Assembly: GCA_964556425.1 (NCBI GenBank)
Contig: CAZKWC010000002.1
Span: forward strand, 1 to 64,000
From: JALQUL01 sp964556425
GTDB taxonomy: Bacteria; Pseudomonadota; Gammaproteobacteria; Burkholderiales; Burkholderiaceae_C
DNA: 64,000 bases
Reading direction: 5' to 3'
Every line of letters begins with the position of its first letter. The stretch's first letter is position 1. The notes beneath the pieces were generated by a model. The model did no database searches. It was not told the DNA's origin and saw only the letters and a program-made list of their open reading frames with translations. The translations under genes and the position numbers were made by a program. Shown here one piece after another: positions 1-8,985 of this stretch.

Positions 1-491
1 CGAGTGGAGTCGTAATTCTCAAATGGTTGATGAATCCATGGGTTGGTTGCCAAAAATTCAACTGAATAATCGGGTGTAAAAGTAGAAACTTCTTTGGTCC
101 AAATAACGGCACTACGTAATTCAGTGACGGGTGCATAGTTGTGACGCAATTGTTGAATAACAGCGTTAAGGGTGTGACCTGTGTCGGCCAAGTCGTCAAC
201 CAATAATACACGTCCAGCGATTTCGCCTTTTGGTGTGGTAATGTAGCGGGCAATATCGAGATTACCTTGCTGAGTACCTGCTTCTGCGCGATAAGAACTA
301 GTAGACATAATAGCCAAAGGTTTATCAAAGACCCTTGATAAAACATCACCAGGGCGCATACCGCCACGGGCTAAACATAAAATGGTGTCAAACTCCCAAC
401 CCGACTGATACACCTTAATGGCTAATTTTTCAATTAGATTGTGATATTCATCGTAGCTAACATAGAGATGTTTTCCGTCTTCAGTAAGCAT
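1..491 (-). CDS. Phosphoribosyltransferase, 3' end beyond window edge
   Basis: The reverse strand reads open from an ATG at 491 to the left edge, so the C-terminus is missing. The translation begins MLTEDGKHLYVSYDEYH and contains the PRPP-binding loop VLLVDDLADTGHTL at about residues 98-111, the hallmark of type I phosphoribosyltransferases. An upstream segment CLARGGMRPGDVL fits the same fold. Such proteins join a purine base to PRPP in nucleotide salvage; in Burkholderiales a gene of this family commonly sits beside purA, which agrees with a purine role. I cannot tell from sequence whether the base is xanthine, guanine or hypoxanthine, so I give no symbol. It is co-oriented with purA but separated by about 230 bases and a terminator. 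Confidence 0.85.
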   Translation of the reverse strand, partial: MLTEDGKHLYVSYDEYHNLIEKLAIKVYQSGWEFDTILCLARGGMRPGDVLSRVFDKPLAIMSTSSYRAEAGTQQGNLDIARYITTPKGEIAGRVLLVDDLADTGHTLNAVIQQLRHNYAPVTELRSAVIWTKEVSTFTPDYSVEFLATNPWIHQPFENYDST

Positions 492-651
492 GTTTTCCTT
501 TCTGAGCGTTGTGATAAACGCGTTAGATTTGAGTTTGAGTAGGGTTAAAAAATTCAACTATTGGTAGAGCTTGAATTAAACCAAGTTTTAATAAAATAAC
601 AAGGCTTAGCTCAAAATAAAAGTTGTAGCAATTGGCTGTTTTGTTGTCTTA

Positions 652-680
652 TTAAAACAAGCACCCTAAGGTGCTTGCAA
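652..680 (-). terminator. Rho-independent terminator after purA
   Basis: A perfect 8-bp stem, CAAGCACC (658-665) and GGTGCTTG (670-677) with a CTAA loop, is followed on the minus strand by TTTTAATAA. It lies about 40 bases past the purA stop and should end the purA transcript before the phosphoribosyltransferase gene. Confidence 0.75.
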
Positions 681-719
681 AAATTGCTTAATTTAGTTAT
701 TACTAACTAAATTAAAGTT

Positions 720-2096
720 TTAAGCTTGGAAGGGATCACACAATTTAATCGTGTGATCACGGTCAGGGCTAGTAGAAATTACATGGATTGGAACACCAGT
801 AATTTCTTGAATGCGATTGAGGTAAATTTGTGCATTTTTAGGCAATCCATCGTATTGAGTAACGCCTACTGATGACTCCGACCAACCAGCCAAAGTTTCG
901 TAAATAGGAATACAACGTTCGATTTCATCTGCACCCATTGGTAATAAATCAATGGTTTCGCCATCGAGTTCATAACCTACGCATAATTTGAGTTCGGTTA
1001 AACCGTCTAATACATCAAGCTTAGTAATACACAAACCTGTTAAACCGTTGACCTGCGCAGAGCGTTTTAAGAGTGCAGCGTCAAACCAACCACAACGACG
1101 GCTACGACCCGTAGTTACCCCTTTTTCAGCACCGATAGTGCTCATGTGATAACCAGGAGTGCCTTCTTTTTCCCATTCGAGTTCGGTGGGGAAAGGGCCT
1201 CCACCCACACGTGTGCAATAGGCTTTGGTAATACCTAAAACATAATTGAGCATGCTAGGGCCAACGCCTGTTCCAGCAGCTGCATTACCAGCCACACAGT
1301 TGCTTGATGTAACGTAAGGGTAGGTACCGTGGTCAACATCTAAGAAAGTGCCTTGTGCGCCTTCAAACAAAATGCCAGCGCCTTGGTTGTAGGCTGCGTT
1401 CACTTCACGGGACACATCGGCCATCATGGGCTTAATGATTTCTGCGTGTTGCAAGGCTTCTTGATAAACTTTATCAAAGGAGACTTTGCCGTCAACAACA
1501 TAAGGATTTAACAAGGGACCAAAGTCCATGTTGGCAGAGCCTAAATAGGTACTTAATACATGATTGTGTAAGTCAAGCAAGGTTTGAATTTTGCTGGCTA
1601 AACGCTCTGGGTGTTTAAGGTCTTGAACGCGAACTGCACGACGGGCAATTTTGTCTTCGTAAGCGGGGCCAATACCACGGCCAGTAGTACCGATTTTTTC
1701 AACGCCAGAAGTTTCGCGGGCTTTTTCACGAGCGATATCTAGGATAGCGTGGAAAGGTAAAATAAGTGGGCATGCTTCACTGATGCGAAGGCGTGAACGC
1801 ACTTCCACTTTGGCTTTTTCTAGGCCCTCGATTTCTTCGAGTAATTTACCAACCGATAACACCACACCGTTACCGATATAACATTTAACACCAGGGCGCA
1901 TAATGCCACTTGGAATTAAATGAAGGGCTGTTTTAACACCGTTAATTACGAGTGTGTGGCCAGCATTGTGACCGCCTTGAAAGCGCACAACACCAGCACA
2001 GCTTTCGGTAAGCCAATCGACTAGCTTACCTTTGCCCTCGTCACCCCATTGGGTTCCGACCACTACTACGCCACGTCCTTGAGACTTTTTATCCAT
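720..2096 (-). CDS. purA: Adenylosuccinate synthetase
   Basis: PurA joins IMP and aspartate with GTP to give adenylosuccinate, the first committed step from IMP to AMP, in the cytosol. The N-terminal P-loop GTQWGDEGKGKLVDW, the segment GGHNAGHTLV, the IMP-site region TGRGIGPAYEDK and the C-terminal STSPDRDHTI are all present. Length (458 aa) is normal or slightly long because of about ten extra N-terminal residues. A GTG at 2111 is also in frame; I prefer the ATG at 2096 because it is closer to the family start, although neither has a strong ribosome binding site. It follows hisZ by about 50 bases, so the two are probably co-transcribed, as is usual in betaproteobacteria. Confidence 0.96.
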   Translation of the reverse strand: MDKKSQGRGVVVVGTQWGDEGKGKLVDWLTESCAGVVRFQGGHNAGHTLVINGVKTALHLIPSGIMRPGVKCYIGNGVVLSVGKLLEEIEGLEKAKVEVRSRLRISEACPLILPFHAILDIAREKARETSGVEKIGTTGRGIGPAYEDKIARRAVRVQDLKHPERLASKIQTLLDLHNHVLSTYLGSANMDFGPLLNPYVVDGKVSFDKVYQEALQHAEIIKPMMADVSREVNAAYNQGAGILFEGAQGTFLDVDHGTYPYVTSSNCVAGNAAAGTGVGPSMLNYVLGITKAYCTRVGGGPFPTELEWEKEGTPGYHMSTIGAEKGVTTGRSRRCGWFDAALLKRSAQVNGLTGLCITKLDVLDGLTELKLCVGYELDGETIDLLPMGADEIERCIPIYETLAGWSESSVGVTQYDGLPKNAQIYLNRIQEITGVPIHVISTSPDRDHTIKLCDPFQA

Positions 2097-2147
2097 TTTT
2101 AAATCATCCACTAATTTGAAATCTTTGGAAAACTACCAACCCGAGCT

Positions 2148-3302
2148 TTAGGTGGTAATTGCAATTACTACCCACTGACCCGCTACTTGAATGAGTTGTC
2201 TATCGCATTCAAACTCATCTACTTCGGTTTCATGGCCTGGCAACATACACACTACCACCTCGCCTTTGGAGCGCAATGATTGAATGGCTGCTGCCAGAAC
2301 GGGATCTGAGCCCCATGGGGCCCTGATTGCGGCTTTAAGGGTTTGTGGCTGCACCACTGACACGAGGTCTTTGATGTCTAGACTAAAACCTACCGCATGA
2401 CGACTGCGACCAAACACAGCGCCTACTTTGTCATAGCGACCACCACGAATGAGGGCATCTCCGGCGCCTACGACATAAATGCTAAATCGTGAACCAGTGT
2501 AATAACCATATCCGCCTTGCTCGGCTAAATCAAAACTTATTTTTTTACCCTCAAGATGTGAGGCCAACCAAGCTAGATCGTCTAAGGCTTGATTTAAAGC
2601 AGGGCTTGGGGGTAAGACCTGTTTTGCTTTATCTAGTACATTGGCTCCACCACTTAGATCAAGCAATGCCACAATGGCTTGGGCCAATTGAGGGTTTAAT
2701 GTTTGGGTAATTTGATGCAAGGTGGAGGCATCTTTTTGACCCAAAGCAGAGCGAATTTGTTTGAGCAAATTAGGCTCTATGGTGTGGCCTTCAATGAGGC
2801 TATTAAAAATTCTGGCGTCAGATAAATCGACGGTTAAAGCACTTAATTTTGAAGCTTTTAGGCAGTCTAGCGCCAATAATAAGGCTTCTAGGTCGGCTTC
2901 TCGGCCGGCATGGCCGTAAATTTCAATGCCAAACTGTAAAGGCTCACGACTGGCATGGGGGCGACTTGGCCTTGTGTGCACCACTGGGCCACAATAACAC
3001 AAGCGGGTCACACCTTTTCGATTGAGTAGGTGTGCGTCTATGCGCGCGACTTGTGAAGTGGTGTCAGGGCGTAAACCTAGAGTTCGACCAGAGAGTTGAT
3101 CGACTAATTTAAAGGTTTGCAAATCCAGAGCCTCGCTGGCACCTGTGAGTAAAGACTCAAGATGCTCTAGCATTGGAGGAATGACCAGTTCACAACCGTA
3201 ATGACGTGCAGTGTCTAATAAAACACGGCGCAATTCTTCGATGTGACGGGCTTCCTGTGGCAGGACGTCAGCAATATGATCGGGAAGTACCCACGCAGAC
3301 AT
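2148..3302 (-). CDS. hisZ: ATP phosphoribosyltransferase regulatory subunit HisZ
   Basis: HisZ is a catalytically dead paralogue of histidyl-tRNA synthetase that assembles with short-form HisG to make the first enzyme of histidine biosynthesis. The protein starts MSAWVLPDHIADVLPQEA, typical of HisZ, and keeps class II synthetase-like elements (LGLRPDTTSQVAR, then GGRYDKVGAVFGR near residues 285-300), but lacks the anticodon-binding domain of HisS. At 384 aa it has normal HisZ length. Its presence implies that hisG elsewhere is the short form. The position between purA and hflC is the common betaproteobacterial arrangement. A 325-base AT-rich gap on its upstream side probably carries its promoter. 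Confidence 0.93.
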   Translation of the reverse strand: MSAWVLPDHIADVLPQEARHIEELRRVLLDTARHYGCELVIPPMLEHLESLLTGASEALDLQTFKLVDQLSGRTLGLRPDTTSQVARIDAHLLNRKGVTRLCYCGPVVHTRPSRPHASREPLQFGIEIYGHAGREADLEALLLALDCLKASKLSALTVDLSDARIFNSLIEGHTIEPNLLKQIRSALGQKDASTLHQITQTLNPQLAQAIVALLDLSGGANVLDKAKQVLPPSPALNQALDDLAWLASHLEGKKISFDLAEQGGYGYYTGSRFSIYVVGAGDALIRGGRYDKVGAVFGRSRHAVGFSLDIKDLVSVVQPQTLKAAIRAPWGSDPVLAAAIQSLRSKGEVVVCMLPGHETEVDEFECDRQLIQVAGQWVVIAITT

Positions 3303-3566
3303 AGAAAAACTCTGAGTTATTAAAACGTAGATTTTACAGGTTTAAGCCCCATCTAAACTTTCAAATTGACTTTAATCTGATTTAAATTATTTGTATTGTT
3401 TAATATTTGCCTATTTTTCAAGGGTTTATATTGAATATTGAAATTTAAAAAAGCAGTTAAAAGTAAAAAATTTGAAACTTTAGATGCTATTTAACAGCAA
3501 AACTCGTTAACTTCTGAAAAAATGCCACGAAATTGACTCTTATCTGAGTAAGTCGAGGCACACAAA

Positions 3567-3605
3567 AAAATCGGATTTTGACGACATTCATCAAAATCCG
3601 ATTTT
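3567..3605 (-). terminator. Strong terminator after hflC
   Basis: A 15-bp perfect stem (3567-3581 with 3591-3605, core AATCGGATTTTGA) around a 9-base loop is followed on the minus strand by seven T residues. It lies about 20 bases beyond the hflC stop and ends the hflX-hflK-hflC transcript. The rest of the 3303-3627 gap is AT-rich without a recognisable gene and is expected to contain the hisZ-purA promoter. Confidence 0.85.
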
Positions 3606-3627
3606 GCATTAAAACCAATTAATCGGT

Positions 3628-4548
3628 TTATTTACGTGACTTAGCCCCTGCTGCACCAGCCGATGCATCTGTAGAAGCATTACCACGCATGACTTTGAAA
3701 AACTCAGATGAGGTATCAATTACCATAACATCTGATTTTTTCGCAAAGGTGGCCTTGTAGGTGTCTAAGCTTTTATAAAACTTAGCAAATTGTGGGTCTT
3801 TACCAAAAGTAGAGGCATATAAAGCGGCGGCTTGGGCATCGCCCTCACCTTTAATAATTTGTGCATCTTTATAGGCATTGGCAATCGTAATATCACGCTG
3901 ACGCTCGGCATCAGCGCGAATTTTCTCACCATCTGCACCACCAGTTGAACGTAACTCGTTGGCCACACGTTTACGCTCGGCCTCCATACGTCTATAGACT
4001 GAATCGGTAATGGCTTCAACATAATCGATACGAGTAATTCGCACATCGACAATTTCAATACCCCAAGGCTTTGCACCACCTACCGAGCTAGCCACAATTT
4101 TTTGCACGTCTTGCATAACGGCTTCACGTTTTGCAGATAACAAATCTTTAACTGTGTGTTTATTAATTTGCTCTTGCACTACCCCACGCACTACTCGGTT
4201 GAGTTGGGTGCTACCAATGGTTTCAGTAGCACCTACTTGCCTAATGTACTGTGAAGGGTTGACGATTCTCCAACGAACATACCAGTCAACAACGACACGT
4301 TGTTTTTCGGCAGTTTGCATCACATCACCCTCTAGGCTATCGAGGTTTAATAGACGTTTGTCGAGGTAACGGACGTTTTGAAATGGTGGTGGCATTTTAA
4401 AATGTAAGCCTGGTTCAGTGACGACGTCCTTGATTTCACCTAAGGCGTAAATCACACCAAATTGACGCTGATCCACCACATATAAACAAGATGAGGCTAG
4501 GGCAATTGCTACGGCTGTACCGGTTAGTAAAAATCCAATGTTTTTCAT
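3628..4548 (-). CDS. hflC: FtsH protease modulator HflC
   Basis: HflC is a band-7/SPFH protein that with HflK forms a large cage around the FtsH membrane protease and limits its action on membrane substrates. The translation has one N-terminal membrane segment (about residues 5-24, IGFLLTGTAVAIALASSCLY) followed by VVDQRQFGVIYALGEI, the standard start of the SPFH domain, and an E/A/R-rich helical region (RRMEAERKRVANEL) near residues 185-245. Length 306 aa is normal. It follows hflK with only nine bases between, so the two subunits are made from one transcript. The C-terminal tail is Ser/Ala-rich and probably disordered. Confidence 0.95.
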   Translation of the reverse strand: MKNIGFLLTGTAVAIALASSCLYVVDQRQFGVIYALGEIKDVVTEPGLHFKMPPPFQNVRYLDKRLLNLDSLEGDVMQTAEKQRVVVDWYVRWRIVNPSQYIRQVGATETIGSTQLNRVVRGVVQEQINKHTVKDLLSAKREAVMQDVQKIVASSVGGAKPWGIEIVDVRITRIDYVEAITDSVYRRMEAERKRVANELRSTGGADGEKIRADAERQRDITIANAYKDAQIIKGEGDAQAAALYASTFGKDPQFAKFYKSLDTYKATFAKKSDVMVIDTSSEFFKVMRGNASTDASAGAAGAKSRK

Positions 4549-4557
4549 ATTGAAACC

Positions 4558-5886
4558 TTATTGACGTACATCACGATCACGAGATCTAGAGGTATCTCGG
4601 CTACGATCGGTGTTGTTAGTGTTATTCGTAGCAGGCGTTGTAACTGTAGCGCTTGAGTTGTTAGTAGCATTAGCTGGATTTGTAGCACCATTCACTGTAA
4701 CTTCAGGTGAACCGTTGTTAACTGAATGAATAATTTTGTCTAAAGGCAAATAAAGTAAGTTAGAACCCTGTTTAGAGTCCACGACTACTTTAGTCACATT
4801 GTTATAGACTTGTTGCATTGCATCTAAGTACATACGGTCACGAGTGACCTGAGGTGCTTTTTGGTATTCAGTTAACACCGATTGAAAGCGTTGTGAATCA
4901 CCTTCGGCTTGAGCGACGATTCTGGCCTTATAAGCGTCGGCTTCTTCTTTTAATCGAGAAGCAGCACCTACTGCACGAGGAATAACATCATTAGCATACG
5001 CTTGTGCTTCGTTTTTAATACGCTCACCCTCTTGACCTGCTTTTAACACGTCATCGAATGCCGCTTGTACTTGTTCCGGTGGACGAACGCCACCTTGCTG
5101 CAAGTTAATCGCAACTACTTCGACGCCCACTTTATAGCGGTCCAAGATTTTCTGCATCAGTGCACGCACTTTGGGAGCTACTTGTTCGCGCTCTTCAGAA
5201 AGAGCTGCATCGAGTTTCATGCCACCCAAAACTTCGCGAATTGCGGTTTCAGCTGCTTGACGAATCGCGCCTTCAGGATCAGTGCTTTCAAATAAGAAAG
5301 CTCTGGCATCGCTTAAACGATATTGCACTGCAAACTTTACTTCAACAATGTTTTCGTCTTGGGTCAGCATGGCAGACTCGCGCAAACCTGTAGCTTTGAT
5401 GACTTTATCGCTTCCGACATCTAAGTTACGAATTTGCGTGACATTAACGACCACATGCTGCTGAATAGGATAAGGCAGACGGTAATTAATACCTGCTTTT
5501 ACGGTGCTGTGATATTTACCAAATTGGGTAATAACGGCTTGTTGACCTTTTTGTTCGTCAACAATAAAAAAGCCTGTCATTAGCCAAATAACGGAAATAA
5601 CACTGACTACTAAGCCAACACTCAAGCGACTTGGGTTGGGACCAGAGCCACCACCCGACGAATTAGGATTAGAAGGGCCTTTAGGGGCTTTACCAAACAT
5701 AGCGCCAATTCGATTTTGCAATTCACGCAAAACCTCATCTAAATCAGGCTGATCTTGATCGCCTTTGTTTCTTGGATTTTGTTGATTAGGTGATTGATGG
5801 GGTTCGCCATTGGGATTGGAATTCCCATTGGGTTTATTTTCATCATCGGGACCACGACCCCAACGGGAATCGTTCAAGTTGAACAT
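4558..5886 (-). CDS. hflK: FtsH protease modulator HflK
   Basis: Partner of HflC in the SPFH cage around FtsH. The N-terminus MFNLNDSRWGRGPDDENK is the family signature, so I choose the ATG at 5886, which has an AGGGG just upstream, over an in-frame ATG at 5943 that would add 19 atypical residues. After a Gly/Asn/Pro-rich cytoplasmic segment comes one membrane span (LVVSVISVIWLMTGFFIV, about residues 92-109), then the SPFH domain (DEQKGQQAVITQFGKY) and a long helical region. The last 50 residues are Asn/Thr/Ser-rich and end in an Arg/Asp-rich tail, a low-complexity periplasmic end. Length 442 aa is typical for betaproteobacteria. Confidence 0.95.
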   Translation of the reverse strand: MFNLNDSRWGRGPDDENKPNGNSNPNGEPHQSPNQQNPRNKGDQDQPDLDEVLRELQNRIGAMFGKAPKGPSNPNSSGGGSGPNPSRLSVGLVVSVISVIWLMTGFFIVDEQKGQQAVITQFGKYHSTVKAGINYRLPYPIQQHVVVNVTQIRNLDVGSDKVIKATGLRESAMLTQDENIVEVKFAVQYRLSDARAFLFESTDPEGAIRQAAETAIREVLGGMKLDAALSEEREQVAPKVRALMQKILDRYKVGVEVVAINLQQGGVRPPEQVQAAFDDVLKAGQEGERIKNEAQAYANDVIPRAVGAASRLKEEADAYKARIVAQAEGDSQRFQSVLTEYQKAPQVTRDRMYLDAMQQVYNNVTKVVVDSKQGSNLLYLPLDKIIHSVNNGSPEVTVNGATNPANATNNSSATVTTPATNNTNNTDRSRDTSRSRDRDVRQ

Positions 5887-5999
5887 GCCCCTGACTCGGT
5901 TGAGTGAGGCCTGCCAATTAATCACACGAAAGGGAAATATCATGGGCTTAGGTGGTATAAAAGTTAACTAGTAGGTAAAGAGACTCATTAGATTGAGAC

Positions 6000-7232
6000 T
6001 TAATCTAAATAATCAATATCTTGGATTAAATCTGAATCAAATTCGGATTCTAAGGTTTTGTCAATATTATTAATTTTTTCAGGGTCTTGCTGATTGCTAT
6101 CTAGTTTATCAGATTGTACAAAATCAGCGATAGCCTGTCTAAGTACGTCAACTCCCATGTTTTGTTGGGCACTGACATAAATTCTTTTGAGTAATTGACC
6201 ATCTCGGTCATAAAAGCCTTGTAATTGATCTGGCTTTTTGTCTTCTGGAACCGCATCTAACTTATTAAATACCAACAATTGAGGTATATCATTGGCACCA
6301 ATTTCAGTTAGTACATCGTTGACTTGCTCGATTTGTACTGGCCATTCTGGGTTAGATGCATCAATGACATGAAGTAATAAATCAGCGTTGATGGCCTCTT
6401 GTAGGGTCGCTTGGAAAGCGGCCACTAAACCGTGCGGTAAATCGCGCACAAATCCCACTGTGTCAGATAATGAAACAGACGATTGGGTTTGCGCCAAATA
6501 CATTTGCCTGGTGGTAGTATCTAGTGTGGCAAAGAGTTGGTCAGCGGCATAGGCCTGAGCTTTAACTAATGTATTAAAAAGGGTAGATTTACCTGCATTG
6601 GTATAACCTACAATAGAAATGTTAAACACGTCGCGGCGTTCGCGTTGACGTCTTTGGGTATTACGTTGTTTTTTAACTTTAACTAAGCGATCTTTGATTT
6701 TTTTGATGTTTTCATTGATCATTCGCTTGTCAAGTTCAATTTGGCGCTCTCCGGGGCCACCACGCATACCAATACCACCACTTTGACGTTCGAGATGACT
6801 CCAACGCCTGACTAAGCGGGTACTTAAATATTGAAGACGAGCTAACTCAACTTGTAATTTACCTTCATGACTACGAGCTCTTTGTGCAAAAATTTGCAAA
6901 ATAAGCATAATGCGATCATTGACAGGTAATTCGAGGGTTCGTTCTAAATTTCTTTGTTGTGCGGGGCTTAAAGACTGATCAAATAAAACCTCTGTAGCAC
7001 CTAGTTGTAGTGCGAGTTGTTTGATTTCATCGGCTTTACCTGATCCTACAAACAATGCTGCATCGGGGGACTTACGTTTACAGGTGATGCGACCTACAGG
7101 CTCTATACCTGCGGTTTGAGCTAACAAGCCCAACTCTGAGAGATCAGAATCAAAACTTCCGTGACCGAAGTCAACACCGACTAAAATTGCAGTAACGATG
7201 GGGGTTTCGTCACGAGAAGTATTGCGCTGCAC
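6000..7232 (-). CDS. hflX: Ribosome-associated GTPase HflX
   Basis: HflX is a GTPase that binds the 50S subunit and splits stalled or stress-idled 70S ribosomes. The N-terminal HflX domain is followed by the glycine-rich linker SGGIGMRGGPGERQIELD and a GTPase domain with G1 GYTNAGKSTLFN, G3 DTVGFVRDLPHGLVAAF and G4 NKLD. At 410 aa the length is normal, with an acidic C-terminal tail. The start is a GTG at 7232; I see no ATG near it and no strong ribosome binding site, so translation may depend on coupling from hfq, whose stop is 30 bases upstream. hfq-hflX-hflK-hflC is a conserved operon. Confidence 0.94.
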   Translation of the reverse strand: MQRNTSRDETPIVTAILVGVDFGHGSFDSDLSELGLLAQTAGIEPVGRITCKRKSPDAALFVGSGKADEIKQLALQLGATEVLFDQSLSPAQQRNLERTLELPVNDRIMLILQIFAQRARSHEGKLQVELARLQYLSTRLVRRWSHLERQSGGIGMRGGPGERQIELDKRMINENIKKIKDRLVKVKKQRNTQRRQRERRDVFNISIVGYTNAGKSTLFNTLVKAQAYAADQLFATLDTTTRQMYLAQTQSSVSLSDTVGFVRDLPHGLVAAFQATLQEAINADLLLHVIDASNPEWPVQIEQVNDVLTEIGANDIPQLLVFNKLDAVPEDKKPDQLQGFYDRDGQLLKRIYVSAQQNMGVDVLRQAIADFVQSDKLDSNQQDPEKINNIDKTLESEFDSDLIQDIDYLD

Positions 7233-7262
7233 AGATTTATGTTGGGCTGTAGTAATAAGAAA

Positions 7263-7514
7263 TTAACCTAAAACAGGTTCTTCTGGGCGGTCAGAAGTGC
7301 GGAAATTAACTGCACGACCTGGAACGATGGTGGAAATGGCATGTTTGTAAACCATTTGGGTCATGGTATTTTTTAACAAAATAACATAGGCATCAAAGGA
7401 CTCGATTTGGCCTTGTAATTTAATGCCGTTTACCAAATAAATGGATACTGGCACATGCTCTAAACGTAATTGGTTTAAGAATGGGTCTTGCAAGAATTGG
7501 CCTTTTGAGTTCAC
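7263..7514 (-). CDS. hfq: RNA chaperone Hfq
   Basis: Hfq is the hexameric Sm-like protein that helps small RNAs pair with mRNAs. The core HVPVSIYLVNGIKLQGQIESFDAYVILL and the YKHAISTIVPGRAV Sm2 motif are near-invariant. The reading frame is open further upstream to 7559, but family members begin M-x-x-KGQ-x-LQDPFLN. The GTG at 7514 gives exactly that N-terminus (NSKGQFLQDPFLN) and is preceded by GGAG at good spacing, so I take it as the start: 83 aa, normal Hfq length. A short hairpin (7616-7628, TAGGC-AAA-GCCTA) then a T run lies between der and hfq on this strand, suggesting weak termination and a separate hfq promoter. Confidence 0.95.
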   Translation of the reverse strand: MNSKGQFLQDPFLNQLRLEHVPVSIYLVNGIKLQGQIESFDAYVILLKNTMTQMVYKHAISTIVPGRAVNFRTSDRPEEPVLG

Positions 7515-7631
7515 GATATTCTCCGTGTTGAAATAAAAATTAAGTTCTAACGATAACACAACTTATTTTAATTGAGGGTTGTGGTCGTTAAAACAAGTGG
7601 TAAAAAAAAGTTTATTAGGCAAAGCCTAGGC

Positions 7632-8969
7632 TTATTTGTCTTTGTAAGGGTTGCTAGCGTTTTTGAATTCGATTCTAAGTGGAGTTCCGACTAGCTCAAA
7701 AGCCTTACGAAATCTTCCCTCTAAAAAGCGCTTATAGGCTGCACCAACATGCTCTAGCGAATTACCATGAATCACAATAACGGGTGGATTTAAACCACCT
7801 TGGTGAGCATAACGTAATTTTGGCCTAAACATGCCACTACGGCTCGGGCTTTGGAATTGAACCGCATCTAATAACAATCGAGTAAGGATTGGAGTTGGCA
7901 TTTTGCGAGTAGCCGACTCATGCGCTTTAATTAAAGAGCTCCATACAGGACCTAAACCTTGACGTTTTTTAGCAGAAATATAATGAATTTTAGCAAAATG
8001 CAAAAAGCTGAGTTTCACTGCTATAGAACGCTCTACTTGCTCACGCTGGTAAGCATCTATGTTATCCCATTTGTTCACCGCCACTACGACTGATCGACCA
8101 CACTCGAGTATATAACCAGCAATATGCGCGTCTTGATCTGTGACACCTTCAGTGGCATCAATCATGAGTAAGACCACATGAGCTGATTCAATCGCTTGCA
8201 AGGTTTTAACCACCGAGAATTTTTCAATGGCTTCAAACACTTTGCCACGGCGGCGCAAACCTGCTGTGTCAATTAGCTCAAACATTCTGCCATCACGTTC
8301 AAATGGAACAGAAATAGCGTCTCGGGTAGTACCAGGTTGATCGAAGGCAACTAAGCGGTCTTCACCTAACCATGCATTGATAAGGGTAGATTTACCCACA
8401 TTAGGACGACCCGCAACAGTTAAACGAATCGCACCTGTTTCTTCGTGTGCGGTAATGGGTTCTAAGGCAGTGTCATAGCCAATAGCCTCGAATGCGGCTA
8501 ATAACATCGGACGAATACCTTGACCGTGGGCAGCAGAAACAGCTAAAACCGGGCCTAAACCTAAAGAGAAAAAGTCTGTGACTTGTGCGCCACTTTCCAT
8601 ACCTTCGGCTTTATTAGCTACTAACAAACATTTTTTACCCATTTTTCTGAGAAAAACGGCAATTTCTTGATCCAAAGCCGATAAACCAGCTCTTACATCG
8701 ACCACAAACAAAACAATGTCGGCTTCAGCTACTGCTTGCCTAGTTTGTTTGGCCATTTCTTGCACAATACCGCTAGAGGCATCGGGCTCGAAACCACCAG
8801 TGTCCACCACAATAAAGTTGCGTTTATCAAGGCGACCATTACCGTAATGACGGTCACGGGTCAAACCAGAAAAGTCAGCAACAATAGCGTCACGAGTTTT
8901 TGTTAATCGATTAAAAAGGGTTGATTTACCAACATTGGCGCGCCCAACAAGGGCCAGCACTGGATTCAT
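7632..8969 (-). CDS. der: Ribosome assembly GTPase Der (EngA)
   Basis: Der is an essential GTPase with two GTP-binding domains in tandem that acts in 50S subunit assembly. The first domain has GRANVGKSTLFN (residues 8-19) with DTGGFE; the second has GRPNVGKSTLIN at about 187-198 with DTAGLRRRGK and NKWD. A KH-like domain closes the protein, including PPVIVIHGN and LRIEFKN. Length 445 aa is typical. The gene begins 16 bases after yfgM ends. In most gammaproteobacteria and Burkholderiales bamB lies between these two genes; here there is no room for it. Confidence 0.96.
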   Translation of the reverse strand: MNPVLALVGRANVGKSTLFNRLTKTRDAIVADFSGLTRDRHYGNGRLDKRNFIVVDTGGFEPDASSGIVQEMAKQTRQAVAEADIVLFVVDVRAGLSALDQEIAVFLRKMGKKCLLVANKAEGMESGAQVTDFFSLGLGPVLAVSAAHGQGIRPMLLAAFEAIGYDTALEPITAHEETGAIRLTVAGRPNVGKSTLINAWLGEDRLVAFDQPGTTRDAISVPFERDGRMFELIDTAGLRRRGKVFEAIEKFSVVKTLQAIESAHVVLLMIDATEGVTDQDAHIAGYILECGRSVVVAVNKWDNIDAYQREQVERSIAVKLSFLHFAKIHYISAKKRQGLGPVWSSLIKAHESATRKMPTPILTRLLLDAVQFQSPSRSGMFRPKLRYAHQGGLNPPVIVIHGNSLEHVGAAYKRFLEGRFRKAFELVGTPLRIEFKNASNPYKDK

Positions 8970-8985
8970 GGGTGCGCCTCTTTAA

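Noticed and set aside
3765..4079. 104-codon open frame on the same strand inside hflC
   Set aside because: It is a +1-frame shadow of a clear SPFH protein and has no start context or domain.
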